A DNA stretch of 64,000 bases, from the NCBI RefSeq assembly GCF_024749045.1, contig NZ_CP087184.1, positions 3,348,001 to 3,412,000 of the forward strand. The letters are read 5' to 3'. This stretch comes from Pseudomonas sp. B21-028. Lineage in GTDB: Bacteria; Pseudomonadota; Gammaproteobacteria; Pseudomonadales; Pseudomonadaceae. The position numbers were made by a program, and so were the translations under genes. Positions 17,191-25,947 of this stretch are shown here, one piece after another (within the stretch, counting starts at the first letter, position 1; each line of letters starts with the position of its first letter). A model generated the notes under the pieces. It saw only the letters and a list, made by a program, of their open reading frames with translations, did not search any database and was not told where the DNA came from.

Positions 17191-18228
17191 TCAGTTCTTG
17201 ATGATGGATTGGTGCCCGGACTTGATCTGCGCCACCGCCGGTGTCCAGAGCACATCAGCGATTTCACTGAACTCACGCCACTGCTTCTGCCAGCCGTCAC
17301 CGCCGTTCTCGGAAGTGAACAGGTGCCCGTACTTGGTGCCGGCGACGATCTGGCGCGGGTCAGCCGGGTTGCAGGCAATCGCCCAGACGCACGAATTGGG
17401 TTGCTGCGGCAGGGGCAACACCTCCCAACTGACCGCCGCATCGCGGGAGACCAGCACCTTGCTGGTGGTGCCGGGCGTGCCGTCGGAAATGCTCAGGTAG
17501 AGCGTGTTCTCGCTACCCAGCGGTGCGTTCATGGCGCGAACGTAGTACAAGCCGAAGGTTTCGCGGGCAACGATGCCGGTCCAGGTCTGTCCTTCATCGA
17601 GGCTGCGATAGACCGCGTTGACGCACACCACCACGATGACTTTCTGGCCGTGGTTGGGCAGCACCAGGATGTTGTGGACGTCCGAGTTGAAATCCCACAA
17701 CAGCCGGTCGTCGAGGCGGGTCCAGCTATCGCCGCCATCGCGGCTGTGGAACAGACCGCCCTCTTCCAGGCCGAACCAGAGCTGGTTGCGATCCGTAGGG
17801 TCATAGGCGAACGCCAGCAAGCGCGGCCGGCTGACACCCTCGCAGAACTCCGGGATCTCCACCGGGGCGCGGTCCCAGCTCTGGCCACCGTCAAGGGTGC
17901 GCCAGAGCACGGCGCGGGAAGGCGCGCCCGTACCGACGAAAATACGCTGGGCATCCGCCGGATCCACGGCGACCTTCCACACGGTCTCGCCGTTGAACGG
18001 CGAGTCCACCCGTTGCCAGTGACCGCCGGTGTCGTGGCTGACGCACAGGCCGACGTCGGTGCCGGCATAAATCACCTCAGGCGTACCGGGATGGACGCTC
18101 AGGGATCGGGTGATTGCATCGAACTCAAGGTCCTGCCCCAGGCCCAGGCGGTGCCAGGTGCGGCCGTCGTCGGCGCTGCGGATCACCGCCTGCCCGACGG
18201 TAGCGACCAAAAGGGTTCCGTTACTCAT
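17191..18228 (-). CDS. Seven-bladed BNR/Asp-box beta-propeller protein
   Basis: A 345-residue protein made of seven Asp-box turns (consensus SxDxGxTW): SADDGRTW (18-25), SHDTGGHW, TLDGGQSW, SRDGGDSW, SLDEGQTW, SRDAAVSW and SENGGDGW. That is one per blade, so a closed seven-bladed propeller is likely. No signal peptide, so cytoplasmic, unlike most sialidases. No sialidase Arg triad is evident to me; relatives include Ycf48-like assembly factors and exo-sialidase-like proteins of unknown role. It has GAGGAG upstream and lies 9-12 bp from both neighbours in a catabolic operon, where it could be a lactonase, hydratase or chaperone. Function unknown. Confidence 0.82.
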   Translation of the reverse strand: MSNGTLLVATVGQAVIRSADDGRTWHRLGLGQDLEFDAITRSLSVHPGTPEVIYAGTDVGLCVSHDTGGHWQRVDSPFNGETVWKVAVDPADAQRIFVGTGAPSRAVLWRTLDGGQSWDRAPVEIPEFCEGVSRPRLLAFAYDPTDRNQLWFGLEEGGLFHSRDGGDSWTRLDDRLLWDFNSDVHNILVLPNHGQKVIVVVCVNAVYRSLDEGQTWTGIVARETFGLYYVRAMNAPLGSENTLYLSISDGTPGTTSKVLVSRDAAVSWEVLPLPQQPNSCVWAIACNPADPRQIVAGTKYGHLFTSENGGDGWQKQWREFSEIADVLWTPAVAQIKSGHQSIIKN

Positions 18229-18240
18229 TGCTGCTGCTCC

Positions 18241-19035
18241 TCAAATGAAGATGCCACGTGTCAGGCCGCCATCGATGCCGATGGACTCGCCCGTCACGGC
18301 GCCGGCCTTGGGCGATGCCAGGAAGCCGATCAGCCAGCCCATTTCTATGGGCGCCAGGGTGCGTCGGATCGGCGTTGCGTCGATGTAGCCCTGCTCGACC
18401 TGCCCCGGCGTCTTGCCCTGCTTGATCCCTTCGCGCTCGTACAGCTCCTGGATGTGCGGGGTGTCCACCACACCGGGGTGGATCAGGTTGACGGTGATGC
18501 CGGCTGGGCCGAGTTGGTCGGAGAGCGTCTTGGTCATGTGGGCGATGGCCAGGTTGCGCATCCCCGAGAGGACCTTGCTGCCACGACCGGTCAGGCCGCC
18601 GATGTTGATGATGCGACCGAAGCCGCCCGCCTTCATGTGCGGGGTCACGGCCTTGGCGCACCGGAAATAGCCGATGACCTTGGTGTTGAGGTCCGAAAGC
18701 AGCTCGTCGTCGCCCGCATGTTCGATGTCATTGCGCACCACGCCGGACGGCGCCGCGGCACCGTTGACCAGGATGTCGATACGGCCGAAGTGCTTGTGGG
18801 CGGCGTTCACCATGTCGGACACGGCCGACATCTGGTTGGTGTCACAGAACAGCGGCAGCACTTCGTTGCCGGTCTCAGCGGTGATTTCCTCGGCAGCTTG
18901 TTCGAGGTATTCCATGCGCCGCGCGCAGATCACCACCTTGCAACCTTCCTGGGACAGAAAGCGTGCGACTTCCTTGCCGATGCCCATGCCACCACCGGTG
19001 ACGATGGCCACGCGGCCTTGTAATTCCAGATCCAT
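18241..19035 (-). CDS. SDR-family protein lacking the Ser-Tyr-Lys catalytic residues
   Basis: A 264-residue short-chain dehydrogenase fold. The cofactor loop TGGGMGIGKEVA (about 13-24) and ILVNGAAAP are intact, so NAD(P) binding is likely. The active-site part is not normal. After INIGG (145-147), where the catalytic Ser is expected, the sequence runs SGMRNLAIAHMTKTLSDQLG. Lining up the helix puts Ser157 at the Tyr position and Asn161 at the Lys position. The C-terminal VNLIHPGVVDTP is standard. It may be a non-redox SDR, or use other residues. It lies in the middle of the catabolic operon. Confidence 0.83.
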   Translation of the reverse strand: MDLELQGRVAIVTGGGMGIGKEVARFLSQEGCKVVICARRMEYLEQAAEEITAETGNEVLPLFCDTNQMSAVSDMVNAAHKHFGRIDILVNGAAAPSGVVRNDIEHAGDDELLSDLNTKVIGYFRCAKAVTPHMKAGGFGRIINIGGLTGRGSKVLSGMRNLAIAHMTKTLSDQLGPAGITVNLIHPGVVDTPHIQELYEREGIKQGKTPGQVEQGYIDATPIRRTLAPIEMGWLIGFLASPKAGAVTGESIGIDGGLTRGIFI

Positions 19036-19061
19036 AGCAGTTCCTCTTGTGATTGTTCGGC

Positions 19062-20552
19062 TCAGGCGAGATCGACGAAGACACTTTTGGTTTCGGTGTA
19101 GGCATCGATCACGTTCTTACTCATTTCCCGTCCCCATCCGGACTGTTTGTAGCCACCGAATGGCGAGGCCGGGTCGACGACGTTCCAGCAGTTGATCCAC
19201 ACCGAACCGGCCTTCAGTTGCGCGGCGACGCGGTGGGCGGAGCGCAAGTCCCGGGTCCAGAGACCGGCCGCCAGGCCGTAGGGTGAGTCGTTGGCCCGCA
19301 GGACCAGCTCATCGATCTCGGTCCAGCTCATGACGGTCAGCACTGGGCCGAAGATTTCCTCACGGGCGACGCAGGCCCGCTCGGCGCGGTCAAGGAACAC
19401 GCTGGGCTGGATGAAGTGGCCGCGCTCCAAGTGGGCCGGACGGTCGCCGCCGCAGATCAGCTCAGCGCCTTCTTCCTGGCCCCGTTGCAGATAACCACGG
19501 ACCGAGCCCAATTGGCGGGCCGACACCAGCGGCCCCATGCTGCTGGCCGGATCCAGCCCAGGGCCCAATACATGGGCGGCGGCGTGGCGCTGGAGTTCTT
19601 CCAGGACCTGGTCGAGGACGCTGGCGTGCACATACAGACGCGAACCGGCGGTGCAGACCTGTCCCTGGTTGTAGAAAATCCCATCGGCGGCGCCCTTGGC
19701 GGCACGCACGATATCGGCGTCCGGCAAGATAATATTCGGCGACTTGCCCCCCAGTTCCAGGGAGACTTTTTTCATGTTTCCGGTGGCTGCTTGAGCGATC
19801 AGCCGGCCGACCTGGGTCGAACCGGTAAAGGCGATCTTGTCCACGTCCGGGTGCCCGGCCAACGGCGCGCCGGTATGGGCGCCAAGCCCGGTGATCAGGT
19901 TGACCACTCCGGCCGGGAAGCCTGCGGCTTCGATCAACTGCACCAGGCGAATCGCAACCAGGGGCGTCTGTTCAGCCGGTTTCAGCACCGCGACGCAACC
20001 GGTCGCCAGCACCGGGCCGAGCTTCCACACGCACATGGTCAACGGGAAGTTCCACGGCACAATCAGTGCGCAGACGCCCACGGGCTCACGCACGGTGTAA
20101 TTGAGCATCGGTGCGCCGCTGGCGGGCGACACCGGATGCGTACTGCCCTCGATCTTGGTCGGCCAACCGGCAAAATAGCGAATGATGTTGGCGGCGCTGG
20201 CCGCTTCACCGCGGGCATTGGCAATCGGCTTGCCGTTCTCCAGCGTGATCAACTGGGCCAGCTCCTCGCGGTGCTGATCCAGCAATTCCGCCAGGCGGAA
20301 CAGCAACAGGCCGCGCTGGGCCGGCGAATGCTGCGCCCACGGCCCGGTGAAGGCTGCGCGGGCCGCCGCGACGGCTGCGTCGACATCCCGCTCGCCCCCT
20401 TCCGCGACTTCAGCCACGCTGCTTTCGCTCGCCGGGTTCTCCACGGCAAACCGGCGACCGCTGGCGGCGTCCTGCCAGGTGCCGCCAATGAACAGGCGGC
20501 CGGGTTGCGACAGGAACTTCTCGACGGCAGGCAACAATTGGATCTGGCTCAT
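19062..20552 (-). CDS. NAD(P)-dependent aldehyde dehydrogenase
   Basis: A 496-residue aldehyde dehydrogenase starting MSQIQLLPAVEKF; GAGGGG just before this ATG decides the start over 20579. IVPWNFPL carries the catalytic Asn, LELGGKSPN the Glu and GQVCTAG the Cys. The style (LENGKP, GSTQVG, PFGGYKQSGWGRE) is that of betaine-aldehyde and phenylacetaldehyde dehydrogenases. It lies 10 bp from the TPP enzyme, so the pair may decarboxylate a 2-keto acid and oxidise the resulting aldehyde to an acid (inference). Confidence 0.9.
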   Translation of the reverse strand: MSQIQLLPAVEKFLSQPGRLFIGGTWQDAASGRRFAVENPASESSVAEVAEGGERDVDAAVAAARAAFTGPWAQHSPAQRGLLLFRLAELLDQHREELAQLITLENGKPIANARGEAASAANIIRYFAGWPTKIEGSTHPVSPASGAPMLNYTVREPVGVCALIVPWNFPLTMCVWKLGPVLATGCVAVLKPAEQTPLVAIRLVQLIEAAGFPAGVVNLITGLGAHTGAPLAGHPDVDKIAFTGSTQVGRLIAQAATGNMKKVSLELGGKSPNIILPDADIVRAAKGAADGIFYNQGQVCTAGSRLYVHASVLDQVLEELQRHAAAHVLGPGLDPASSMGPLVSARQLGSVRGYLQRGQEEGAELICGGDRPAHLERGHFIQPSVFLDRAERACVAREEIFGPVLTVMSWTEIDELVLRANDSPYGLAAGLWTRDLRSAHRVAAQLKAGSVWINCWNVVDPASPFGGYKQSGWGREMSKNVIDAYTETKSVFVDLA

Positions 20553-20562
20553 ATCCCCTCCT

Positions 20563-22104
20563 TCACAGCGCCATTTCAATCAGGCAAGGACCGCCATCGG
20601 CGGCAGCGTTGGCCAAGGCGCGTTGCAATTCGGCATTGGTGTGCACTGTGCTCGCCGCCAGGCCGTAGCCCTTGGCCAGGGCCTTCCAATCGATACGAGG
20701 ACGGTCGAGCACGGTCAGGCTCAGCGCTTCGGGGCCGAGGTCGGTCACGCCAAACCGGCGCAATTCGTTCTGCAGGATCGCGTAGCGATGGTTGGCGGCG
20801 ATCAGGATCACCACCGGCAATTGTTCCCGGGCGATGCTCCACAAGGTTTGAATGGTGTACTGGGCACTGCCGTCCGATTGCAGGCAGAACACCCGGTTGC
20901 CCCGCTCGGCCAGCGCCGCGCCGAACCCCACCGGAATGCCCTGGCCGATGGCGCCGCCCGTATTGGTCAACACCCGATGTCGCGCGGCACGGGCCGACGC
21001 GGTGAAAAACGGGTAGCCGCAGGTGCCACCCTCTACCGAGACAATGCAGTCGTCCGGCAGCGAAGCGGCCAACACCTGGCCTATCGACTGTGGGGTCAAT
21101 TCGGCGTTGGCGGGCGGCAACTCGACACCCATCGGCGTCGGCACGAAAGCCGGTGCTTCCAGAGCGTCGGCCAACGCGGTAAGCGCACCGGCCACGTCAT
21201 CCCCGACGTCTGCCAGGTAGAGCAGGCGATCGCGTTCTGCCAGGCGAGAAGGAATACCTTCGTAGCCGAAGTAACTGATCGGCTCTGGAATGCCGGCACA
21301 CACCACCGCGTCGTACTGGTCCAGGACGCCAATGGCCACTTCGGGGAAATAGGGCAAGCGGTCCAGGTCCGGCAGGCCACCGCCGCGATAGCTCAAACGC
21401 GGGAAGGTTTCGGCGAACAAGTGCACACCGGGCAGCTGTGCCAGGCGCCCCGCCGCTTCAAGACCGGCGACCGACAAGCCCTGGTCGCCGACGATGAACA
21501 CCAGGCGCTGGCCATTGCGCAGTGCCTGGGCGATGGCTTCGATCCGGTCACCGGCAAACCGCCGAACCGGCGCGTGCAAGGTGGTGAAGGCAGTTTCCCG
21601 TGCCACTTCGTTGGCTTGCAGATCCATCGGCAGGATCAGGCTGGCGATCTGGCCCTTGGCTTGCCAGGCGGACCGCACGGCCTCCTGCAGATCCTCGCCG
21701 ATGCCAGAGGCCGTGCGCGATGTACGCACCCAGCCGGAGACGCTCCCGGCCAATGCCTGGATATCGCTCGCCAGCGGTGGATCGTAGTTGACGTGCCATG
21801 AAGCGTGATCGCCGATGACATTGACGATCGGAGTGTTGGCGCGACGGGCGTTGTGCAGGTTGGCAATGCCGTTGGCAAAGCCAGGCCCCAGGTGCGTCAG
21901 GGTCATCGCCGGCTTGCCGGCAATCCGGCCGTAACCGTCCGCGGCGCCGGTGCACACACCTTCGAACAGGGACAGGACCGGCTTGAGGGCCGGCGCGCTG
22001 GCCATGGCGGCCACCAGGGGAATTTCGGTCGTTCCGGGGTTGGCGAAGCAGTACTCGATACCGCTCGCCACCGCCGCCTTCACTATCAATTGCGCGCCAT
22101 TCAT
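20563..22104 (-). CDS. Thiamine-diphosphate enzyme, benzoylformate decarboxylase / acetolactate synthase-like
   Basis: A 513-residue TPP enzyme. LSLFEGVCTGAADGYGR holds the conserved Glu that activates the cofactor, and QSDGSAQYTIQTLW followed by ANHRYAIL is the diphosphate/Mg motif (usually GDG...NN). The order fits benzoylformate decarboxylase or acetolactate-synthase-like proteins that act alone on 2-keto acids. It is the first gene of the nine-gene operon and is transcribed away from the iclR gene at 22377. Likely role: non-oxidative decarboxylation of an aryl or alkyl 2-oxoacid. The ATG has a weak AAGAGGG-type site upstream. Confidence 0.87.
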   Translation of the reverse strand: MNGAQLIVKAAVASGIEYCFANPGTTEIPLVAAMASAPALKPVLSLFEGVCTGAADGYGRIAGKPAMTLTHLGPGFANGIANLHNARRANTPIVNVIGDHASWHVNYDPPLASDIQALAGSVSGWVRTSRTASGIGEDLQEAVRSAWQAKGQIASLILPMDLQANEVARETAFTTLHAPVRRFAGDRIEAIAQALRNGQRLVFIVGDQGLSVAGLEAAGRLAQLPGVHLFAETFPRLSYRGGGLPDLDRLPYFPEVAIGVLDQYDAVVCAGIPEPISYFGYEGIPSRLAERDRLLYLADVGDDVAGALTALADALEAPAFVPTPMGVELPPANAELTPQSIGQVLAASLPDDCIVSVEGGTCGYPFFTASARAARHRVLTNTGGAIGQGIPVGFGAALAERGNRVFCLQSDGSAQYTIQTLWSIAREQLPVVILIAANHRYAILQNELRRFGVTDLGPEALSLTVLDRPRIDWKALAKGYGLAASTVHTNAELQRALANAAADGGPCLIEMAL

Positions 22105-22376
22105 TTCCAGCCCTCTTGTTCGAGCGTTTGCAATGGCTGAGATTTATCACACATCAAAACCAACATAACAAGCATTTTATTTTCATAAAGCTCGTATATT
22201 GAGATTTGTGACGGCTTATAAGCCCTGCAAACTGATAAATCCGCTTGCATTTCTCAAGCCCTGGAGTAACGTGGCAGCGCATCCGTCAGCCGGTGAGCAG
22301 GCTTTCCATCCCAGGCGCGTCTACCTATAGTGCTCACCGAACGGCCAGCCACGCGCCCTTTCCCCTTAGGAGCCAA
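22105..22376. promoter_or_regulatory. Divergent promoter region, TPP operon / iclR
   Basis: A 272-bp AT-richer gap between divergent starts. TTATCACACAT (from 22143) and TTTGTGACGG (from 22205) are loosely symmetrical TGTGA-like halves and could be an IclR or CRP-type site. TTAGGAGCC is the ribosome site that fixes the IclR start at 22377. Individual promoters are not clear enough to mark. Confidence 0.4.
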
Positions 22377-23135
22377 ATGAGCAGTCTGAGTAAAATGTTG
22401 AGTGTCCTGGACCTGTTCGGCCCGCAACGGTTGAAGATCGATCCCGACACCATCGCCGAGCACATGGGCCTCTCGCGGGCGACCGTGTACCGCTACGTCA
22501 AGGACCTGTGCGACGCCGGTCTGCTGAGCCGGGTGGATGCCGGCAGCTACGGCCTCGGGCCACGGATCATCGAGCTGGACTGGATGATGCGGCAGTACGA
22601 CCCGATCCTCGTGGCCGGTCGCGAGCTGATGCACGAGCTGTCGGAAGAAACCGGCCTGGCGGTGTTCGCCAGCGTTTTCTACGACGGACACATCATCAAC
22701 ACCTACATCGCCGAGCCCACCGACACTTACCAATTTGCATTCGGCCGCGGGCAACCGCTGCCGTTTTTCCGCGGTGCGCAGTCCAAGGTCCTGATCGCCT
22801 TCCAGAAGAGCCGGCGCCTGCAACGCCTGTACGACGAGCACATGGCCAACGACCCGGACAACCCCTACGACTGGGCGAGCTTTTCCAAGGCGGCAAAAAA
22901 GATCCGCAAGGACGGTTACTGCCTGACCCACGACGAACTCAACGAGGGACTGACCGGTATCGCGGCGCCGATCTTCAATCCGGGGATCGACGAGGTGGTG
23001 GGCAGCCTTTCCGCGGTCGGCAGCACCCAGAGCTTCAAGCTGCTGCGCCAGGAAACGGTGGTTGAGATGGTGATGGAGACCACCCGGCGCATTGCTGAAA
23101 AAATGCACAACCCACCCGCCCCCCTCCAGGACTAG
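22377..23135 (+). CDS. IclR-family transcriptional regulator
   Basis: A 252-residue IclR regulator from MSSLSKMLSVLDLFG, with AGGAG seven bases upstream; longer frames to 22245 are non-coding in look. The winged helix (about residues 1-65) has IAEHMGLSRATVYRYVKDL. The effector domain shows the usual features: SEETGLAVFASVFYDG, FRGAQSKVLIAF and NEGLTGIAAPIF. It is divergent from the nine-gene catabolic operon and most likely switches it on or off in response to a pathway acid. It ends 41 bp before the convergent barrel gene. Confidence 0.9.
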   Translation: MSSLSKMLSVLDLFGPQRLKIDPDTIAEHMGLSRATVYRYVKDLCDAGLLSRVDAGSYGLGPRIIELDWMMRQYDPILVAGRELMHELSEETGLAVFASVFYDGHIINTYIAEPTDTYQFAFGRGQPLPFFRGAQSKVLIAFQKSRRLQRLYDEHMANDPDNPYDWASFSKAAKKIRKDGYCLTHDELNEGLTGIAAPIFNPGIDEVVGSLSAVGSTQSFKLLRQETVVEMVMETTRRIAEKMHNPPAPLQD

Positions 23136-23175
23136 AGCCTGACGCTGCGGCGCACTCCATGGCCGCAGCCCATGC

Positions 23176-24501
23176 TCAGAACGGAACGGCCACGCTCACC
23201 TGGCTGTACAGGTTGGTGCCATTGCCTGTGGCTTGATTGCCGCCTGTGGTCGAGTCCCGGTCCGGTTTGTAGAGACCTACGAGCGGGGTGATGATCAGGT
23301 GCGGGTTGACGGCCCACTCGGCATAGAAGTCCAGCTCCCGGGCATCGAGGTTCAACGCATTGCTTTTGCGCACCGTGTTGAAATCGAAGAACAACGCGCC
23401 GAGGGTCAGGTTTTCCAATGGCGTGGCCTTCAGGCCGATGTGATGGATGGCGGTGTTGCTGTTGAATGGCCCGGCGTAGTTGCCGGCCACCTCGCCCTGG
23501 AACCAGGTCCCGTAGCCGGTGCTCTGACCGGTAAACAGCGAGTCCCATTTTTGCGAGTAGCGCGAGTAGCGGTACGTCAGTTTCGGTGACCAGGTCACGT
23601 CGGCAAAGGTGTATCCGGCCTCGGCGTACCAGGCTTTCTCGGGACCGGCGTCCTTGTCTTGCCAGGCGTATTCAAACGCCAGGCTGGCGTTCTCGATCCC
23701 TGCGTCACCCTCGCCACGGATGCTGTAGACATTCATGCCTTTGCGTTGCTTCTGGAAATCACTGGCCCAGCGGTCACTCACGTCAATGCCATGGACCCAG
23801 GTCAGCCCCAAGGTTCCGGCCTTGGCGGTGTAGTCCAGGGTACCGGCGGCCAGTTCGGTTTCGGCCTGGGCGCGGTTGTCGGACTTGAGCCACGCCACAC
23901 TGCCATGCACACCGTCCTGCCCGCCCAGGCGCACCACGGCGGTTTGGTCGAAAGCGTGCCGGGCCGCCAGGTAATAGGCGCCACCACGGTTCAGGCGGCC
24001 ATCGGCGGGTCCCTTGCCCAGGTTCGGCCCGTCGTCGTTGATCAGGAAGCCCCTGCCCAGCTTGACCACCTGGCGTCCGCCGGAGATGTCGACGCCGTCC
24101 TGGCCCAACAGCGGGAACAGATCGGCGGAACGCCAGCCCAGGTAAGCGTCTTCGATTTTCGTGGTCCGTTCGGTTCCCAGGCTGTTCCCCGCCGCGTCAC
24201 CGTCGCCCCAGGTCGCGGAACTGACCAGGCTGAATGCGCCGTAGGCGGTGCCACGGCCGGCCAAGGCCTGGTCGCCACTCACGCCATACTTGATGAAACC
24301 TTCCCGCCAGGTAGACCCGCCCGACGTGCCGTCGTAGTTCTTGCGGCTGTTGAAATGGCCGAACACCGCCAGCACGTCGGCGTTGAGGTGACTGTCTGCG
24401 TCGGCGTACAACTCATAGGCCTGGGCCGGGCCCACGGTGCAGAACGCCAACGTGCAGGCGAGGCCGCTGCTGAAAAACTCGATACGCGATGGATACCGCA
24501 T
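23176..24501 (-). CDS. Outer-membrane beta-barrel protein (porin-like)
   Basis: A 441-residue exported barrel. The start MRYPSRIEF is preferred because AAGGAGC lies seven bases upstream; a signal peptide ends at about AQA-YELYADADS. The mature part is rich in alternating, aromatic-ended strands (for example LAFEYAWQD and AWYAEAGYTF) and ends in Phe (SVAVPF), the usual signal for outer-membrane assembly. Family not certain: it resembles alginate-export-type barrels more than OprD. It closes the transaminase operon and may admit that pathway's substrate. A stem-loop separates it from the transaminase gene. Confidence 0.78.
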   Translation of the reverse strand: MRYPSRIEFFSSGLACTLAFCTVGPAQAYELYADADSHLNADVLAVFGHFNSRKNYDGTSGGSTWREGFIKYGVSGDQALAGRGTAYGAFSLVSSATWGDGDAAGNSLGTERTTKIEDAYLGWRSADLFPLLGQDGVDISGGRQVVKLGRGFLINDDGPNLGKGPADGRLNRGGAYYLAARHAFDQTAVVRLGGQDGVHGSVAWLKSDNRAQAETELAAGTLDYTAKAGTLGLTWVHGIDVSDRWASDFQKQRKGMNVYSIRGEGDAGIENASLAFEYAWQDKDAGPEKAWYAEAGYTFADVTWSPKLTYRYSRYSQKWDSLFTGQSTGYGTWFQGEVAGNYAGPFNSNTAIHHIGLKATPLENLTLGALFFDFNTVRKSNALNLDARELDFYAEWAVNPHLIITPLVGLYKPDRDSTTGGNQATGNGTNLYSQVSVAVPF

Positions 24502-24552
24502 GGCTGAAGCTCCTTGTGGTGCGCCTTTCAAAGGCTGTCTTGATTATTCGTG

Positions 24553-24580
24553 AAGCCGGCGCAGCAGGCTGCGCCGGCTT
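24553..24580 (-). terminator. Stem-loop between transaminase and barrel genes
   Basis: AAGCCGGCGCA (24553-24563) and TGCGCCGGCTT (24570-24580) form a perfect 11-bp GC-rich stem with a 6-base loop. On the minus strand it follows the transaminase stop and is followed by CACGAATAATC rather than a T-run, so it is a weak terminator or an mRNA-stabilising hairpin that lowers barrel expression relative to the upstream genes. Confidence 0.55.
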
Positions 24581-24586
24581 ACGCGG

Positions 24587-25936
24587 TCAGCGGCAGGTGG
24601 CCAGGGCGTTATCGAGGGCCTGGACGATCACCCCGGCCTCTTCGGACGTGAGGGTCAGGGGCGGTGACAGGACGATCTTGTTGCCGATCGGGCGCACCAG
24701 CACGCCGCCACGGCGGGCTTCATCGGCAATCCGCGTGGCGAGGCCGGTCGCCGGATCGAGGGGCTCGCGAGTGGCCTTGTCCGTCACCAGGTCCAGGGCG
24801 ATCATCAGGCCCTTGCCACGCACTTCGCCGACCACCGCGTAGCGTTCGGCCAGCGGCTGCAAGTGCTCCAGCAACCGGGTACCGATTTTCCCGGCGTTGC
24901 CCGGCAGATCCTCGGCCTCGACAATATCCAGCACCGCCAGGGCTGCGGCACACGCGGTCGGGTGCCCGCTGTAGGTGTAGCCGTGCATGATCACACTGCT
25001 GAACCCCGGCCCGTTCTCGATGGCATCGGCGATCCGCTGGTTGAACACCGTGGCGCCCATCGGGATGTAACCGGCGGTGATGCCCTTGGCCAGGCACAGG
25101 ACGTCCGGCGCGACGTCCCAGCCACGACTGCCCAACATGCAGCCCGTGCGGCCGAACCCCGTCACCACTTCATCGGCGATCAACAGGATGCCGTGGCGGT
25201 CGCAGACCTCGCGCAATCTCTTCCAGTAGTTCGCCGGCGGTACGATGACGCCACCCGCCCCCTGCACCGGTTCGGCGATCAGCGCAGCGATGGTTTGCGC
25301 CCCCAACAGTGCGATCTGGTCTTCCAACTGACGGATGCAGTGGGCGGTCAGTTCTTCCGGATCGCGGCAATCCCAGGGGTTGCGATACAGCCATGGCGTA
25401 TCGAGCAAATGGCAGCCCGCGAGCAATTGCCCGTGGTTGTAGTGATAGACACCGTTACCGCCCACCGAGGTACCGCCCATGTGCACGCCGTGGTAGCCGT
25501 TGCGCAATGACAGGAAGCGGGTACGCCCCGGCTCGCCGCTGGCGATCCAGTACTGGCGGGCCATTTTCAATGCGGTCTCCACCGCGTCCGAACCGCCAGC
25601 GCTGAACAGCACGCGGGCCATGTTTTCCTGGGCAAACATCGAGATCAGCCGCTCGGCCAGGTCGAACACCCGTGGATGGGCGATACCGTCGAACGTCTGG
25701 TAATACGCCAGTTCGTCCAGCTGCGCGGCAATGGCCGCTTTCACCGACGCCCGATTGTGGCCCACGTTGACGTTCCACAAACCGCCGACGCCGTCGAGCA
25801 TGCGCTGGCCGTCGATGTCGGTGATGTAGTTGCCGTCACCCTTGGCGATGATCAGGGTTTTCGAACGCTGGGCCGGTGCCGCGGAACTCATCGGGTGCCA
25901 GAACTTCTTCTGCGCTGTCTTGTATTTCTCGTACAT
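24587..25936 (-). CDS. Class III PLP aminotransferase (omega-amino acid / diamine:pyruvate type)
   Basis: A 449-residue fold-type I transaminase. FSAGGSDAVETALKMAR binds phosphate, IADEVVTGFGR holds Asp255, and CLAKGITAGY holds the PLP lysine K284. The family moves the terminal amino group of diamines, beta-alanine, taurine or GABA to pyruvate. FWHPMSSA near the N-terminus sets it apart from SpuC-type putrescine transaminases. It is 11 bp from the aldehyde dehydrogenase gene, which would oxidise the semialdehyde it makes, and the APC permease upstream would import the amine. Substrate not decided. Confidence 0.88.
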   Translation of the reverse strand: MYEKYKTAQKKFWHPMSSAAPAQRSKTLIIAKGDGNYITDIDGQRMLDGVGGLWNVNVGHNRASVKAAIAAQLDELAYYQTFDGIAHPRVFDLAERLISMFAQENMARVLFSAGGSDAVETALKMARQYWIASGEPGRTRFLSLRNGYHGVHMGGTSVGGNGVYHYNHGQLLAGCHLLDTPWLYRNPWDCRDPEELTAHCIRQLEDQIALLGAQTIAALIAEPVQGAGGVIVPPANYWKRLREVCDRHGILLIADEVVTGFGRTGCMLGSRGWDVAPDVLCLAKGITAGYIPMGATVFNQRIADAIENGPGFSSVIMHGYTYSGHPTACAAALAVLDIVEAEDLPGNAGKIGTRLLEHLQPLAERYAVVGEVRGKGLMIALDLVTDKATREPLDPATGLATRIADEARRGGVLVRPIGNKIVLSPPLTLTSEEAGVIVQALDNALATCR

Positions 25937-25947
25937 GATTCAAGTCC

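Noticed and set aside
17035..19023. 662-codon open frame spanning the opposite strand of VOC, propeller and SDR genes
   Set aside because: It crosses three well-supported genes and their ribosome sites, and its translation is rich in Arg/His/Gly with no domain.
20563..22104. SDG in place of GDG in the TPP motif as a sign of inactivity
   Set aside because: The rest of the motif and the cofactor Glu are intact, and I recall close subfamily members with a similar ANxRYAIL block; not enough to call it inactive.
24553..24580. Stem-loop as a full operon terminator
   Set aside because: No T-run on the minus strand and the barrel gene follows with its own ribosome site; kept only as a weak or partial terminator.
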